DNA of 25,015 bases, taken from positions 1 to 25,015 of the IMG/VR virus record IMGVR_UViG_3300035698_006131; one strand, written 5' to 3'. Under the pieces are notes generated by a model. It saw nothing but the letters and a program-made list of their open reading frames with translations, was not told where the DNA came from and ran no database searches. The DNA is from a virus. Made by a program: the position numbers and the translations under genes. Below are positions 5,527-13,765 of this stretch, piece after piece; position 1 is the first letter of the stretch, and the number at the start of each line of letters is the position of its first letter.

Positions 5527-7424
5527 TACTCAAAGTCATCCCAGTGTGTAAAGCAAACCCAAGCACCATCCATTCTCATGAAGCCCTTATGGTTGAAATC
5601 ATCATATCCAATTACACCATCTTCGCAGTTTGGCATTGATGTAGAATCTTCCCATACTACCCAGGGCATTCCCTGATGTACGTGATTTTCTGGACTATAT
5701 GCTGTGGAATCTCCAGCAACACCAATTGTTTCAACAATGTAGTGTGGAATTTCAGTTCCAGCAGTTGCTCCCCCACCCGCCTCTGTAACTGCTTCAACAG
5801 CATCGTCATCCATCCTTTGTTTCAGTGCTTCCGCTTCGATATTGGAGCTATCAAGCATGTCGCTGAATAGTGTGGGTAAGTTGCCTATGTTTGTGTCAAC
5901 ATCCCAGTAGGAAACGCTCTCATCCAAAGCATGTGCGTGGTCCGCTTTTGCAAGCGCAGTAGAGTCACCAATATCACCTGTTGTGTCTGGTGCTACGTCA
6001 ATTGGAGTAAGATTGGAATATACACTTGCAGCCAAGTTATGGCCGTGATCAGCGCGTGAGAACTTCTTAGAAATTCCTTGTGTACTACCGCCTCCAGTTG
6101 GTTGAATATCCTCTGTGTCTGCTACTTCCTCATACATGTCTTCCAGTGCATGTTGATGGTCAACCTTAGCAGCAAATTGTGAAGTACCATCAGTGGCCGT
6201 TGACTCCGGCGTAATACTTTCCGGTTCATCTTCACCGAGTCCAACTGTATCGGATGTCTCTTCGTCTTGTATCCTATCTATTAACTTTTGGATGGGCTCT
6301 TCTAGCGTTGGGCGCAAGTTGCCGAGCACTACTTTTTGACGTATTGAGTTAGACAAACTGTCTTCAAGTTTGACAACAATATCCGATGTCTCAATGCCCA
6401 AGTCTTCATTGTATATTTTGACTCTGGAGCCTAGTTGTAACTCATCGAACCAATATAACTCAGGGTCATAGTTGGATAAGTTCACACAGTCAACGTCATA
6501 TGTCATTTGAGGATAAGCATAGATGTCCAAGTAGTTATCCGCATACGTTTGGAGCATCGTTAAGTCACCGCATTGTTTCAATTCTTTAGCTGCGGGAATG
6601 ATGCCATATAATGCTTGTGATATAGTATCATTTTGAACGCCCAAGCTGATACGCTGTTTAGTCTCTTGGTCCTGTCCATATACGTAAACTTGATTGACAA
6701 TATTAGTCGGGTCAGATGTCACTGTTACGCCTGTCATGTTTTTGCCCAAGCGTATTTGCTGTCCGTATGTGGGCGACTGTTTATTCATCCAGTAGAATCG
6801 TTTGTAACTGTCTACCCAATAGTAGCCGATGTTGACTGCGCCAGATATTGCTTCAACTATTTGCAGCATGTTTTGATTTTTTATGTCAAACTCCATTTCC
6901 TTATTGCGAATGGCGGAGTCTACATAACCAAGCGAAAACTGATTGCTGCCAGTTTGATATTGGAATAGTGTTTGTAGCAATGTTCCAATTTTTACTGCCT
7001 CTGAAGTAGTAAAGCTAGGAACATGTGTTCGAGTCATCTCATATATGATTGAAGCGCACTCTACGGAGTGTGTATACACCACTCCTGACATGATTTGTTT
7101 GGTAGGCAGTATTACATACTTCTCAATCAAAGTTAGTCTCTGATCGCGTATCCATACTTGGTTTGGAAAGGTAAGATGTTCACATCTAGCGTCAAGCCCT
7201 GGATAGTCAAATGTAAGTGAACCTACGTCATTTACTACGCGAGTCATTGAACCATTTTGAACGTCGGGTAATACTGCAAGAAGCACTTCATCCTTATCAT
7301 GCACCTCAAAGGAATACTTGTAAATATCATCAGCAGTTCCAGTAGGTGCAACTGGGTCAATTGATGTGGCTGTCCCGTTGAATGGCCTAGTGTTGAATTG
7401 TGAATTATTATAAGTTGCAGACAT
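5526..7424 (-). CDS. Tail hub/tail-associated protein with four DHxH repeats (632 aa)
   Basis: Residues 1-390 read like the siphophage tail hub (Tal, prophage endopeptidase-tail type): VLPDVQNGSMTRVVNDVGSL near the start, VNQVYVYGQD near 243-252, then DELQLGSRVKI and a final strand repeat IRQKVVLGNLRPTLEEP. After it come four spaced repeats of a G-D/S-S-A-DHxH type: DHQH (422-425), DHGH (459-462), DHAH (495-498) and NHVH (580-583), each after a GxSxxAxx-like lead. HxH repeats in phage tail proteins commonly bind a metal ion in a trimeric stalk. So this is probably a hub fused to a metal-stabilised trimeric extension. No clear catalytic endopeptidase residues are seen. Confidence 0.75.
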   Translation of the reverse strand: MSATYNNSQFNTRPFNGTATSIDPVAPTGTADDIYKYSFEVHDKDEVLLAVLPDVQNGSMTRVVNDVGSLTFDYPGLDARCEHLTFPNQVWIRDQRLTLIEKYVILPTKQIMSGVVYTHSVECASIIYEMTRTHVPSFTTSEAVKIGTLLQTLFQYQTGSNQFSLGYVDSAIRNKEMEFDIKNQNMLQIVEAISGAVNIGYYWVDSYKRFYWMNKQSPTYGQQIRLGKNMTGVTVTSDPTNIVNQVYVYGQDQETKQRISLGVQNDTISQALYGIIPAAKELKQCGDLTMLQTYADNYLDIYAYPQMTYDVDCVNLSNYDPELYWFDELQLGSRVKIYNEDLGIETSDIVVKLEDSLSNSIRQKVVLGNLRPTLEEPIQKLIDRIQDEETSDTVGLGEDEPESITPESTATDGTSQFAAKVDHQHALEDMYEEVADTEDIQPTGGGSTQGISKKFSRADHGHNLAASVYSNLTPIDVAPDTTGDIGDSTALAKADHAHALDESVSYWDVDTNIGNLPTLFSDMLDSSNIEAEALKQRMDDDAVEAVTEAGGGATAGTEIPHYIVETIGVAGDSTAYSPENHVHQGMPWVVWEDSTSMPNCEDGVIGYDDFNHKGFMRMDGAWVCFTHWDDFE

Positions 7425-7435
7425 CTCTCTAATTC

Positions 7436-8434
7436 CTATGTCTGCTTCAGAATGAAGAGAGCACTACCATCACTAATCAGTTGTGTATAATAGGCCGAAT
7501 TTATCATCACATCAGCACCATCGTCTGTATAGATATTTCCTGTTCCATGCTTTATTGTGATTGTGTGTCCACCTACAGCACGTAAGAAAACTATATCACC
7601 CGCTGAAGTTCCAGAGATGGTATCTAAATCATCCGTAGTGCCAGTTTCAGCTTGAAGTCTACAAAAGGTCTGATTGACTGTGGCAACACCACTTGCAAGT
7701 GCAAAAGTTGTAATGGTTCCAACATTCAGAAAACCTGAAACACCAACATCACCCGCAACACTCAAGTCTCCAGCCATTGCAATAGCATTAGTGGCACGAG
7801 TAATTATTAAAGGAAAACCTACCGGTGCACCAGCATCATCAAAACTGATAAGAGCACAATCACTTCCTGCATTAGCACCAGTTTCCGCAGTGTCATTTAT
7901 AACCCATGCAAATCTAGCAAGTAATCCTGTGGTGAGTTTGACTCCTCTTATACTACCAGCAGCACCATTAATATAAAGTGATCCATCTCCAACACCATCA
8001 CCGCAAGTGATATCACCTGTAGTTGTCACTGTTGTTAGTGTTGTTGAACCATCTTCAATATTGTCAATGTCACTTTGTGCGGTAGTCATTTCCGTTTGTA
8101 ATATGTCAATGTCATCTTCTGCATCATTGACAGCATCTTGTAGTTCTTCCATGTGTTCGGAAGTGTCATATAGTTCTACTGCATCTCCTGAGTCATGCCC
8201 ACCTGCAAGTGTATTTTGTGCACCTCTTTCTGATATAGTAAATGTATCATCACTACGATCTTCTATTTCAATGATCTCGTTATTTATAGTCACCCAAAAT
8301 GGAGCAGACGTAGCATCTGTTTCTGGAAAGTTATCTCCCTCTCCATCCAAATCAAACGTCATTGAAGTTGAATCTAAGGCCGCATCCAATACGCCATTTG
8401 AGTTGTTAGCAGTCAGATGAAAAAGGGTTGTCAT
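7436..8434 (-). CDS. Trimeric fibre-like tail protein (332 aa)
   Basis: ATG at 8434 overlaps the TAA of the distal tail protein gene and has GGGAG upstream. Residues about 1-90 form an N-terminal beta domain (WVTINNEIIEIEDRSDDTFT, then ERGAQNTLAGGHDSGDAVEL), typical of fibre proteins that dock on the tail. Residues about 92-128 are a short coiled coil (MEELQDAVNDAEDDIDILQT). The rest is a repetitive beta region rich in G, T, A and D, ending in a compact domain (GDIVFLRAVGGHTITIKHGTGNI) often found at fibre C-termini. Likely role: tail tip fibre or side fibre. Confidence 0.7.
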   Translation of the reverse strand: MTTLFHLTANNSNGVLDAALDSTSMTFDLDGEGDNFPETDATSAPFWVTINNEIIEIEDRSDDTFTISERGAQNTLAGGHDSGDAVELYDTSEHMEELQDAVNDAEDDIDILQTEMTTAQSDIDNIEDGSTTLTTVTTTGDITCGDGVGDGSLYINGAAGSIRGVKLTTGLLARFAWVINDTAETGANAGSDCALISFDDAGAPVGFPLIITRATNAIAMAGDLSVAGDVGVSGFLNVGTITTFALASGVATVNQTFCRLQAETGTTDDLDTISGTSAGDIVFLRAVGGHTITIKHGTGNIYTDDGADVMINSAYYTQLISDGSALFILKQT

Positions 8435-9228
8435 TATAAATATCTCCCGTAGTAAGTCATAGCGATTTGTCCAGTGAAATTAGTCACTGTCATAATATTT
8501 GTTCGCCCACAAAGTAAACGGGGGAAGGTACCTGAAACATTTGCCATACTGACAGTATATGAAGCTCCAGAGTCTATTGATGTAACTACACCCCATGCGG
8601 TACCACTAATGATCAACCAGACCCCAAGGTGTAGTGTACTTGCCCAAGTGAATGAGGTAGAAAGTGTTTCATTTACAATTGTGATATTAGAACTCTGTGC
8701 TGTAGGAATGAGTATCCAAGTAGGCAAGGAATATGTGTTTCCATCTAAGATATTGCTAGTTGAATCAACGTCAAATGAAGTAGGTGAAGCTGGTATTGAA
8801 AATAGGTCCGGTTCATTAAATGTAGTTGAGAAGGCTACAGGGTCCGCTGCTACGAATTGAAGAGTCACTTGTGCTTTGTAACTGCCCAAAAGTGTAACAG
8901 CTTCTAAGCCTCCTGTATAACGAGCAGTCCACCATCTAGCAGGATACCAGTCATCAAAACGTAACGACTTGTCTGTCTGCGCATGGAAGAGAAGAGTCAA
9001 GTTATCTAAGCATGTAGTCAAGTGTGTAGCTGACGTTGAATCAATCAAACACTCCACGCTAAATGCTTTTGGGTTTGTGCCCATGTATTGTGCGACTCCT
9101 GACGTAAACGGAATCGCTTGTACATCGACATTTACAGTGCTATATGCACCAATGTGTTGTTTAAGTATGGTAAGTGAGTAGGCTGTCGTAGAGAGGTCAG
9201 TCCCATCATAGTGTAGTGAATTAGCCAT
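8434..9228 (-). CDS. Distal tail protein (Dit) (264 aa)
   Basis: The start (MANSLHYDGTDLSTTAYSLTILK) is typical of Dit proteins. The internal pattern RFDDWYPARWWTARYTGG, then LLGSYKAQVTLQFVAADPVA, is the conserved end of the N-terminal ring-forming domain. The C-terminal half is a beta domain (galectin-like in known Dit proteins). Dit joins the tail tube to the tip complex. The gene lies directly after the tape measure gene with a TAATG overlap and before the fibre and hub genes, the classic order. Confidence 0.8.
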   Translation of the reverse strand: MANSLHYDGTDLSTTAYSLTILKQHIGAYSTVNVDVQAIPFTSGVAQYMGTNPKAFSVECLIDSTSATHLTTCLDNLTLLFHAQTDKSLRFDDWYPARWWTARYTGGLEAVTLLGSYKAQVTLQFVAADPVAFSTTFNEPDLFSIPASPTSFDVDSTSNILDGNTYSLPTWILIPTAQSSNITIVNETLSTSFTWASTLHLGVWLIISGTAWGVVTSIDSGASYTVSMANVSGTFPRLLCGRTNIMTVTNFTGQIAMTYYGRYL

Positions 9229-11123
9229 TATACAGTAGCTCCTCTCATTCTCAATTTGAAGTTAAGCAGTTCTCCAATTTCGTTTGATATTTGTTGTGCT
9301 GATTTATCAACACCATTAACAACTACATTGAAGGTTTGGGTAACTGATCCTCTATCTGCTCTAAGCATATCCATAGTATCATTATTATCAAACACTTTAC
9401 TACCAGTTGGCATTGATACAAGTTCTGGACCTTCTTCACCAACTAATGACATTCCACCTTTCCACCAGTTAGTACCTCTGGCATTTCCTGGAGGATCATC
9501 TTCACTATCACCACCCCAAAGCCAATCTTTAAATTTATTGAGATCAGTAACTCCATTCCTCATATCCTGTATCCATTGAAGTAACCGCTTTATAGGGCTG
9601 ATTATTGCCTCAATAGTTGCACTAAAACTTTTCTTTATTCCTACCCAAATTTCAAGGAATGCTTCTTTCCAGCTTTTTGTATTATCCGTTATATTAGTAT
9701 AAATATCTTTAATTGTCCAGGCTATAAATTTATATGGTGCTAATATAATTGCAGCTATTGTGAAAAATGGTACACTAAATGCGGCAATTACCGTCGCAAC
9801 ACCAGTAGAAAATCCTACAATGCTAACTAATATATGTTTGAATATCGCACTGATACCATTTCCTAATCTAACAATGAAAGTTACAAACCTCACTAATTCT
9901 TCAATTGATAAACTAGTTCCATCTGCAAATGATTCCTGTATGTCTGTCCACTTTTCTCTAATATTTTGGACCCATTCGTCAAACTTTTCTCTTATTTTCC
10001 CTGTGAACTCTCTTACTCTCTCTGAGAAGTCTTTAAGTGTTTCACCAGCAGATTTACTTTCTTCTCCTGATTTACCATTTAAATCATTCCAGGATTTTAA
10101 CATTCCATCAACCATACCTACAAAAGCTGCTGATATAAAATAGAATACAATTCTTAATGCATCCCATAATATCCAAAATATATTTGATAATACTTCACCT
10201 GCATTTTTTGTTATAGCTACAATAATTCCCCAATTCTCCGCCCACCACTCACGCCACCCATTAATTGTTTCTTTATTAGGCATCCAATTTGCAAGGACGT
10301 TACCAAGCCAAGTCATGACTTTACCTACTATTTCAGCTATCCAAGTAATTCCAGCAACTATTACTTCTCTATTTTCAACAATAAAATTGGTGATTTTTTC
10401 TAATGCCCAAATTATACCTGGAGCTAATTGTTCAGCAACGGCATACATAATACCATTGAATGATTCTTTCATGTTAGCATATGATTGTGATAAATCATCA
10501 GCTAGTTTGGCACGGGCTGCGGTAAATGTAGTTCCAAACTCATCTGTCTTATTCATGAGTTTTTGCATACCTTCTGCACCTAAATTAAAGAAGGGTAGAA
10601 GTTCAACACCAACGTCACCAAAGATTTTAAGGGATGCACCTGCTTTGGTAAATCCATCTGGAAGTTTAGATAATCCATCACCAACCTTCAAAAATAGATC
10701 ACCAGGAGCTAATGTTTTTAAGTCATTAATTGAAACACCTAATGAATGAAACGTTGCAATTAGAGCTTCATCTCCAGCAATTGCTGAAGCTACATTTGGA
10801 GCAAGTCCATTATATGCACCATATAAAGATTCAATTGATGAACCACTAGCTTCAGCAGCATATCTTAATTTAGATAATGTTTCAGCAGCTATTCCTGTTT
10901 GTTGGGACATCTTCGAAATTTTATCACCAGCTTCAGTAAATTTAAATAATGCTGCCGCAGAGAATGCGTATATTGCTGCTGTCATTGTAGCAATGGCTGC
11001 TGCTGCGATTTTCGCAGCGGTCCCAATCCCAGTTTTTATAGATGATGCTACCTTCCTTAAACCTGACGTGAGTTTATTAGAATTCACACCTAAATTCAAT
11101 ACGGCATCTCCAAGCGAAATCAT
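9228..11123 (-). CDS. Tail tape measure protein (631 aa)
   Basis: The N-terminal part has the tape measure pattern FKTGIGTAAKIAAAAIATMT-like hydrophobic helix, then GDKISKMSQQTGIAAETLSK and LRYAAEASGSSIESL, widely seen in these proteins. Hydrophobic segments occur near residues 36-61, 315-335 and 440-500. The C-terminus has the conserved W-x2-G-x3-VGEEGPELV motif. At about 0.15 nm per residue the 631 residues imply a tail of roughly 95 nm. The start overlaps the end of the -1 frame of the tail chaperone (TAATG), the usual arrangement. No peptidase or transglycosylase domain is visible. Confidence 0.9.
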   Translation of the reverse strand: MISLGDAVLNLGVNSNKLTSGLRKVASSIKTGIGTAAKIAAAAIATMTAAIYAFSAAALFKFTEAGDKISKMSQQTGIAAETLSKLRYAAEASGSSIESLYGAYNGLAPNVASAIAGDEALIATFHSLGVSINDLKTLAPGDLFLKVGDGLSKLPDGFTKAGASLKIFGDVGVELLPFFNLGAEGMQKLMNKTDEFGTTFTAARAKLADDLSQSYANMKESFNGIMYAVAEQLAPGIIWALEKITNFIVENREVIVAGITWIAEIVGKVMTWLGNVLANWMPNKETINGWREWWAENWGIIVAITKNAGEVLSNIFWILWDALRIVFYFISAAFVGMVDGMLKSWNDLNGKSGEESKSAGETLKDFSERVREFTGKIREKFDEWVQNIREKWTDIQESFADGTSLSIEELVRFVTFIVRLGNGISAIFKHILVSIVGFSTGVATVIAAFSVPFFTIAAIILAPYKFIAWTIKDIYTNITDNTKSWKEAFLEIWVGIKKSFSATIEAIISPIKRLLQWIQDMRNGVTDLNKFKDWLWGGDSEDDPPGNARGTNWWKGGMSLVGEEGPELVSMPTGSKVFDNNDTMDMLRADRGSVTQTFNVVVNGVDKSAQQISNEIGELLNFKLRMRGATV

Positions 11124-11760
11124 TATGCTCTCGCAGAACGTCTATTACCCGTATACTTCACTCCAGTTGCTTTAGCGTGTTTAACATCAGCAACAGTTGA
11201 TAAGTTTTTCGGGTCGGACGTTGAAGGAGTACCACCGTTTTGTATACGAATGCGCTCATTTAATTGAGTTATATACATTATGAATATCTCCGGTGTTAAA
11301 GTGTTTATGTAGTCATAGCTCCAGCCGTATTCAGCAGAACATCTTTCAATGAAAGAGAACTCAGATTGAGGCCCATAGTCTTTAAAAAAGGGAGCGACAT
11401 GGATAATACCTCTTTAAAGGCTTCTAACATTTCCATCTCGTCAGCAGTTGATAAAATCTCGTCTTTAGGTAAGGTTTCATCCCAATCAAACACTAGATCA
11501 ATAATATCATCCATATCAGCAAAGAGAAATGTTTTCACCTTCACAAATATTTCAGCCATATCTATTGTCTCAGTCTCTGAAGAAGCCACACCCATCACTT
11601 CTATTACATCTTGAATTTTATTGATGATTGGTAAGGCTTTTTGCTTCCATTTACGTAATTCTAAAAGGTTCTTTGGGTGGAGCTTATAATCCGTTCCACC
11701 CAAAGAAACTATAACTGGCTCACGATTCATTTTTGAAACATTGCTTCTTTCTTCGGTCAT
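11123..11760 (-). CDS. Tail assembly chaperone long form, gpGT-like, made by -1 frameshift (212 aa)
   Basis: Ribosomes that slip back one base at 11383-11389 leave the 151-residue frame after codon 126 and enter a frame that is open down to TAA 11125-11123, giving 126 + 86 = 212 residues. I translated this frame through the region and found no stop. The new C-terminus contains FSFIERCSAEYGWSYDYINT and LTPEIFIMYITQLNERI, strongly like the T domain of tail assembly chaperones (GWxxDxI...LT). The T part binds the tape measure during tail assembly in lambda. The ATG at 11278 with GGAG upstream could also start a 51-residue T-only product. Confidence 0.85.
11305..11760 (-). CDS. Tail assembly chaperone short form, gpG-like (151 aa)
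   Basis: ATG at 11760 has AAGGA eight bases upstream. The protein contains IVSLGGTDYKLHPKNLLELR followed by KWKQKALPIIN, typical of the N-terminal part of tail assembly chaperones that lie between the major tail protein and the tape measure. Helices rich in acidic residues follow (VKTFLFADMDDIIDLVFDWD). It ends at TAA 11307-11305, 75 bases past the slip site. It should be the major product, the long form the minor one. Confidence 0.85.
   Translation of the reverse strand: MTEERSNVSKMNREPVIVSLGGTDYKLHPKNLLELRKWKQKALPIINKIQDVIEVMGVASSETETIDMAEIFVKVKTFLFADMDDIIDLVFDWDETLPKDEILSTADEMEMLEAFKEVLSMSLPFLKTMGLNLSSLSLKDVLLNTAGAMTT
11383..11389 (-). promoter_or_regulatory. Programmed -1 frameshift site (T TTT TTA)
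   Basis: In the zero frame the codons are CCT TTT TTA AAG, so the heptamer T TTT TTA is in register for simultaneous -1 slippage of P- and A-site tRNAs. Downstream small stems are possible (CTCA/TGAG and CTTTCA/TGAAAG) and could stimulate the slip. The -1 frame is open from here to the T-domain end. Confidence 0.85.
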
Positions 11761-11771
11761 ATCAATTTTCC

Positions 11772-12356
11772 TTATGCTGGGTCAGCAGTTAAGTCATAAA
11801 TAGTCATAAGTCTTGCGCCTGCGGCGGAAGTACAATCATTTAGTACTTCAAATTCTACAGGAACGGCTGTATGCTCTACTTGAGTTTCATTAGCAAATGA
11901 ACCACTTGCTACTGCAACAGGAATAACAATAACTCGGTCATTGCCTTCAGGATTGGTTCCAACTAATGCAAGCTGCTTCTCAACGATTGGTCCATCACCA
12001 ACTGTTAATACATCTTGTCCACATTGTGATGCACCCGGAGATACTGCGGTAAGCGTTGAAGCTGAAATGCAATAGTTAAACATTCTCAAATCTTCCTCTG
12101 CTACTGCAAAAGATACCTTGGCGGTTTCACCAGTAAGAATCTTCTTAATATCAGAAAGGAAGCCATTAATTCTAATGCCTTGCATCTCACCTTCGTATTC
12201 AAGCTTAACTGGACCTTCAGTATAACACTGGACCCAGTCCACCCCGAATTCTACTGATCCACCAGTGCAGTCGTCTACCTCAGGTGCAGTAGTAGTCGTA
12301 TCTGCTATATAAACAGTATACGCCTCGCTTAAAATGTTTGCCTTTGTGATTGCCAT
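11772..12356 (-). CDS. Major tail tube protein (194 aa)
   Basis: ATG at 12356 has AGGAG about ten bases upstream. The protein is beta-rich, with the opening AITKANILSEAYTVYIADT, the stretch VQCYTEGPVKLEYEGEMQGI and the ending FEVLNDCTSAAGARLMTIYD. Length, position (after tail terminator, before chaperone and tape measure) and beta composition match a siphophage major tail protein. Assignment rests mostly on gene order. A dyad in the upstream spacer (12378-12395) might affect mRNA stability or expression. Confidence 0.75.
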   Translation of the reverse strand: MAITKANILSEAYTVYIADTTTTAPEVDDCTGGSVEFGVDWVQCYTEGPVKLEYEGEMQGIRINGFLSDIKKILTGETAKVSFAVAEEDLRMFNYCISASTLTAVSPGASQCGQDVLTVGDGPIVEKQLALVGTNPEGNDRVIVIPVAVASGSFANETQVEHTAVPVEFEVLNDCTSAAGARLMTIYDLTADPA

Positions 12357-12377
12357 GTGTCTATTCTCCTATGAATG

Positions 12378-12395
12378 GTATACTTTCCAGTATAC
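12378..12395. other. GTATAC-TTTCCA-GTATAC dyad
   Basis: Two GTATAC hexamers (12378-12383 and 12390-12395) flank a six-base spacer in the 60-base gap before the major tail protein gene. It could be an mRNA hairpin or an operator. No function is proven. Confidence 0.4.
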
Positions 12396-12416
12396 TGTTT
12401 ACTTTTATTGAGAAAA

Positions 12417-12824
12417 TTAAGTTATTGCCCTTATCTGAAATTGATAAGTTGTAAAAACTTGTATAAATTCCGCGTCTGGATCTATAATTGTTTGTCCAAC
12501 GACAGTTTCAACAGCAGCCATGATATAGCCACTATCTACTGTATAGTTTTGGAGAGAATGTAATACGTCATATAATGCTCTGTATATTGCTTTAGAATCT
12601 TCTGGAGTTGAAGTTCCACCAAAGCAGAAGAAATCTACAACTGGATTATAAATTGGTATATATTCATCAGAGGTTCCACCTTTTACACGAAACATTATAC
12701 CCTTTTCAGTAGCGCCGTTGAAATCTTCAACTCTATCTACAAATATATTATCACCAACTAGATCTTTAAAGTCAGTTCCAGTTGAATCTAGATAATCATA
12801 TATTACTTGTTCTATATCAACCAT
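12417..12824 (-). CDS. Tail terminator-like protein (135 aa)
   Basis: Starts MVDIEQVIYDYLDST, followed by LVGDNIFVDRV, a central NPVVDFFCFGG, a helix (STPEDSKAIYRALYDVLHSL) and a final strand (QVFTTYQFQIRAIT). This order of helix, strands, helix and C-terminal strand is typical of tail terminators (gpU-like), which stop tube growth and join the tail to the head. It overlaps the end of the gp10-like gene by one base (TAATG) and lies just before the major tail protein, as expected. Confidence 0.7.
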   Translation of the reverse strand: MVDIEQVIYDYLDSTGTDFKDLVGDNIFVDRVEDFNGATEKGIMFRVKGGTSDEYIPIYNPVVDFFCFGGTSTPEDSKAIYRALYDVLHSLQNYTVDSGYIMAAVETVVGQTIIDPDAEFIQVFTTYQFQIRAIT

Positions 12825-13126
12825 TATACTTCTCCTATATATTTATCTAGATGTCGTCTTGCTTTTTCCATTGCTGGATAGAGATAAGGCATTTTCAACT
12901 CAACATAACCTCCGTATCCACTAGTGGTGAATACTTCAAATTCCTCTTCATCCCCTTTTCCAGTAATGGATTTTTCATTTACACCTGTTTGATTTTTAAA
13001 CGTGTGATCTCGTTTAGCATTATTCACTATAGCTTGAACAAAATTAGACATACCTTTATTAACAACACCATCAACTTCTTTTATTACTTCAGGTATTTTT
13101 AAATTAAGCGTTACATTTGCACTCAT
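12824..13126 (-). CDS. HK97 gp10-like head-tail junction protein (100 aa)
   Basis: I prefer ATG at 13126 (MSANVTLNLKIPEV), with AGGA ten bases upstream, over GTG at 13135. The pattern IVNNAKRDHTFKNQTGVNEK, then FTTSGYGGYVELKMPYLYPA, matches the HK97 gp10-like family: TGxxxxSI, then a YGxYVE motif and a final helix. This family contributes to the neck or the tail completion complex. Short for the family (often 120-150 residues) but all core elements are visible. Confidence 0.75.
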   Translation of the reverse strand: MSANVTLNLKIPEVIKEVDGVVNKGMSNFVQAIVNNAKRDHTFKNQTGVNEKSITGKGDEEEFEVFTTSGYGGYVELKMPYLYPAMEKARRHLDKYIGEV

Positions 13127-13128
13127 TT

Positions 13129-13332
13129 TTACCACTTCCTGTCATGATGGGCTTCACAAAAGCCTTGCATCTTTGACATACTGTCTGATATTTCATGCAC
13201 TTTATGAGACAGTCCATTTGTCACAATCTTCTTGACTTGATTAATCTCACGGTATAAGAAAAGGCCACCAACAATTACAATAATATTGATTGGTACTGCG
13301 GCCATTGTCATTTTGAAAATTTCAGAAGCCAT
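13129..13332 (-). CDS. Small membrane protein with C-terminal helix (67 aa)
   Basis: ATG at 13332, with GGAG in the tail of the previous gene, is one base after its stop. A hydrophobic segment near residues 12-27 (AVPINIIVIVGGLFLY) is followed by a heptad-like helix (REINQVKKIVTNGLSHKVHE) and a His-containing tail (CEAHHDRKW). Similar small proteins with one membrane helix and a coiled coil occur in phages as XhlA- or holin-like accessories. Its place in the middle of the neck genes is unusual for a lysis gene. Function uncertain; it is one of the few holin candidates here. Confidence 0.6.
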   Translation of the reverse strand: MASEIFKMTMAAVPINIIVIVGGLFLYREINQVKKIVTNGLSHKVHEISDSMSKMQGFCEAHHDRKW

Positions 13333-13333
13333 A

Positions 13334-13765
13334 CTACTTCTCCACTAATGTTAATTCAGCTTCCACGTGATGTGTACTATTTCCTGGATTATGATTTACA
13401 AATTGAACAGTATAGTTTTGACTATTTATTACTACTTGATCGTCTTCTTCTATATCTGTTCCATATTGAAGATATAATATTAGCTTTGAGATTGTTACCC
13501 ATTTTAAATTGATAAATTCTTTACCTGACTTTGGCACAAGTCTACATCTTACATCAGTATTTTCATCAATGTAATCAGTAAATGTCTTTTGGTTCTTGCT
13601 ATTAACTGTTGAAGTACGTCTTTGAATATCACATGTGTTATTTAATGCGAGTGCAGTTCCTATATAACCTATTCCAAGTGCAGGTCGTACCAATTCTTCA
13701 GCAGTTCCAGCTTGTGATGTTAAACCACCTGATAAATATGATAGTGAATCAAATTCTGTAGCCAT
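13334..13765 (-). CDS. Head closure (stopper) protein (143 aa)
   Basis: The C-terminal two thirds match head-closure or head-tail adaptor proteins: CDIQRRTSTVNSKNQKTF, then DVRCRLVPKSG, ISKLILYLQYGTDIEEDDQV and YTVQFVNHNPG with a final beta strand (HHVEAELTLVE). These proteins sit under the connector and close the head. The first 45 residues are an extension with no recognised domain. ATG at 13765 overlaps the TAA of the upstream gene. Position between connector and gp10-like gene supports the call. Confidence 0.75.
   Translation of the reverse strand: MATEFDSLSYLSGGLTSQAGTAEELVRPALGIGYIGTALALNNTCDIQRRTSTVNSKNQKTFTDYIDENTDVRCRLVPKSGKEFINLKWVTISKLILYLQYGTDIEEDDQVVINSQNYTVQFVNHNPGNSTHHVEAELTLVEK

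Noticed and set aside
11123-11278. A separate 51-residue gene between chaperone and tape measure
   Set aside because: Its frame is open upstream to the slip site and its sequence continues a T domain, so it is better explained as the -1 frameshift part, although internal initiation at 11278 is possible.
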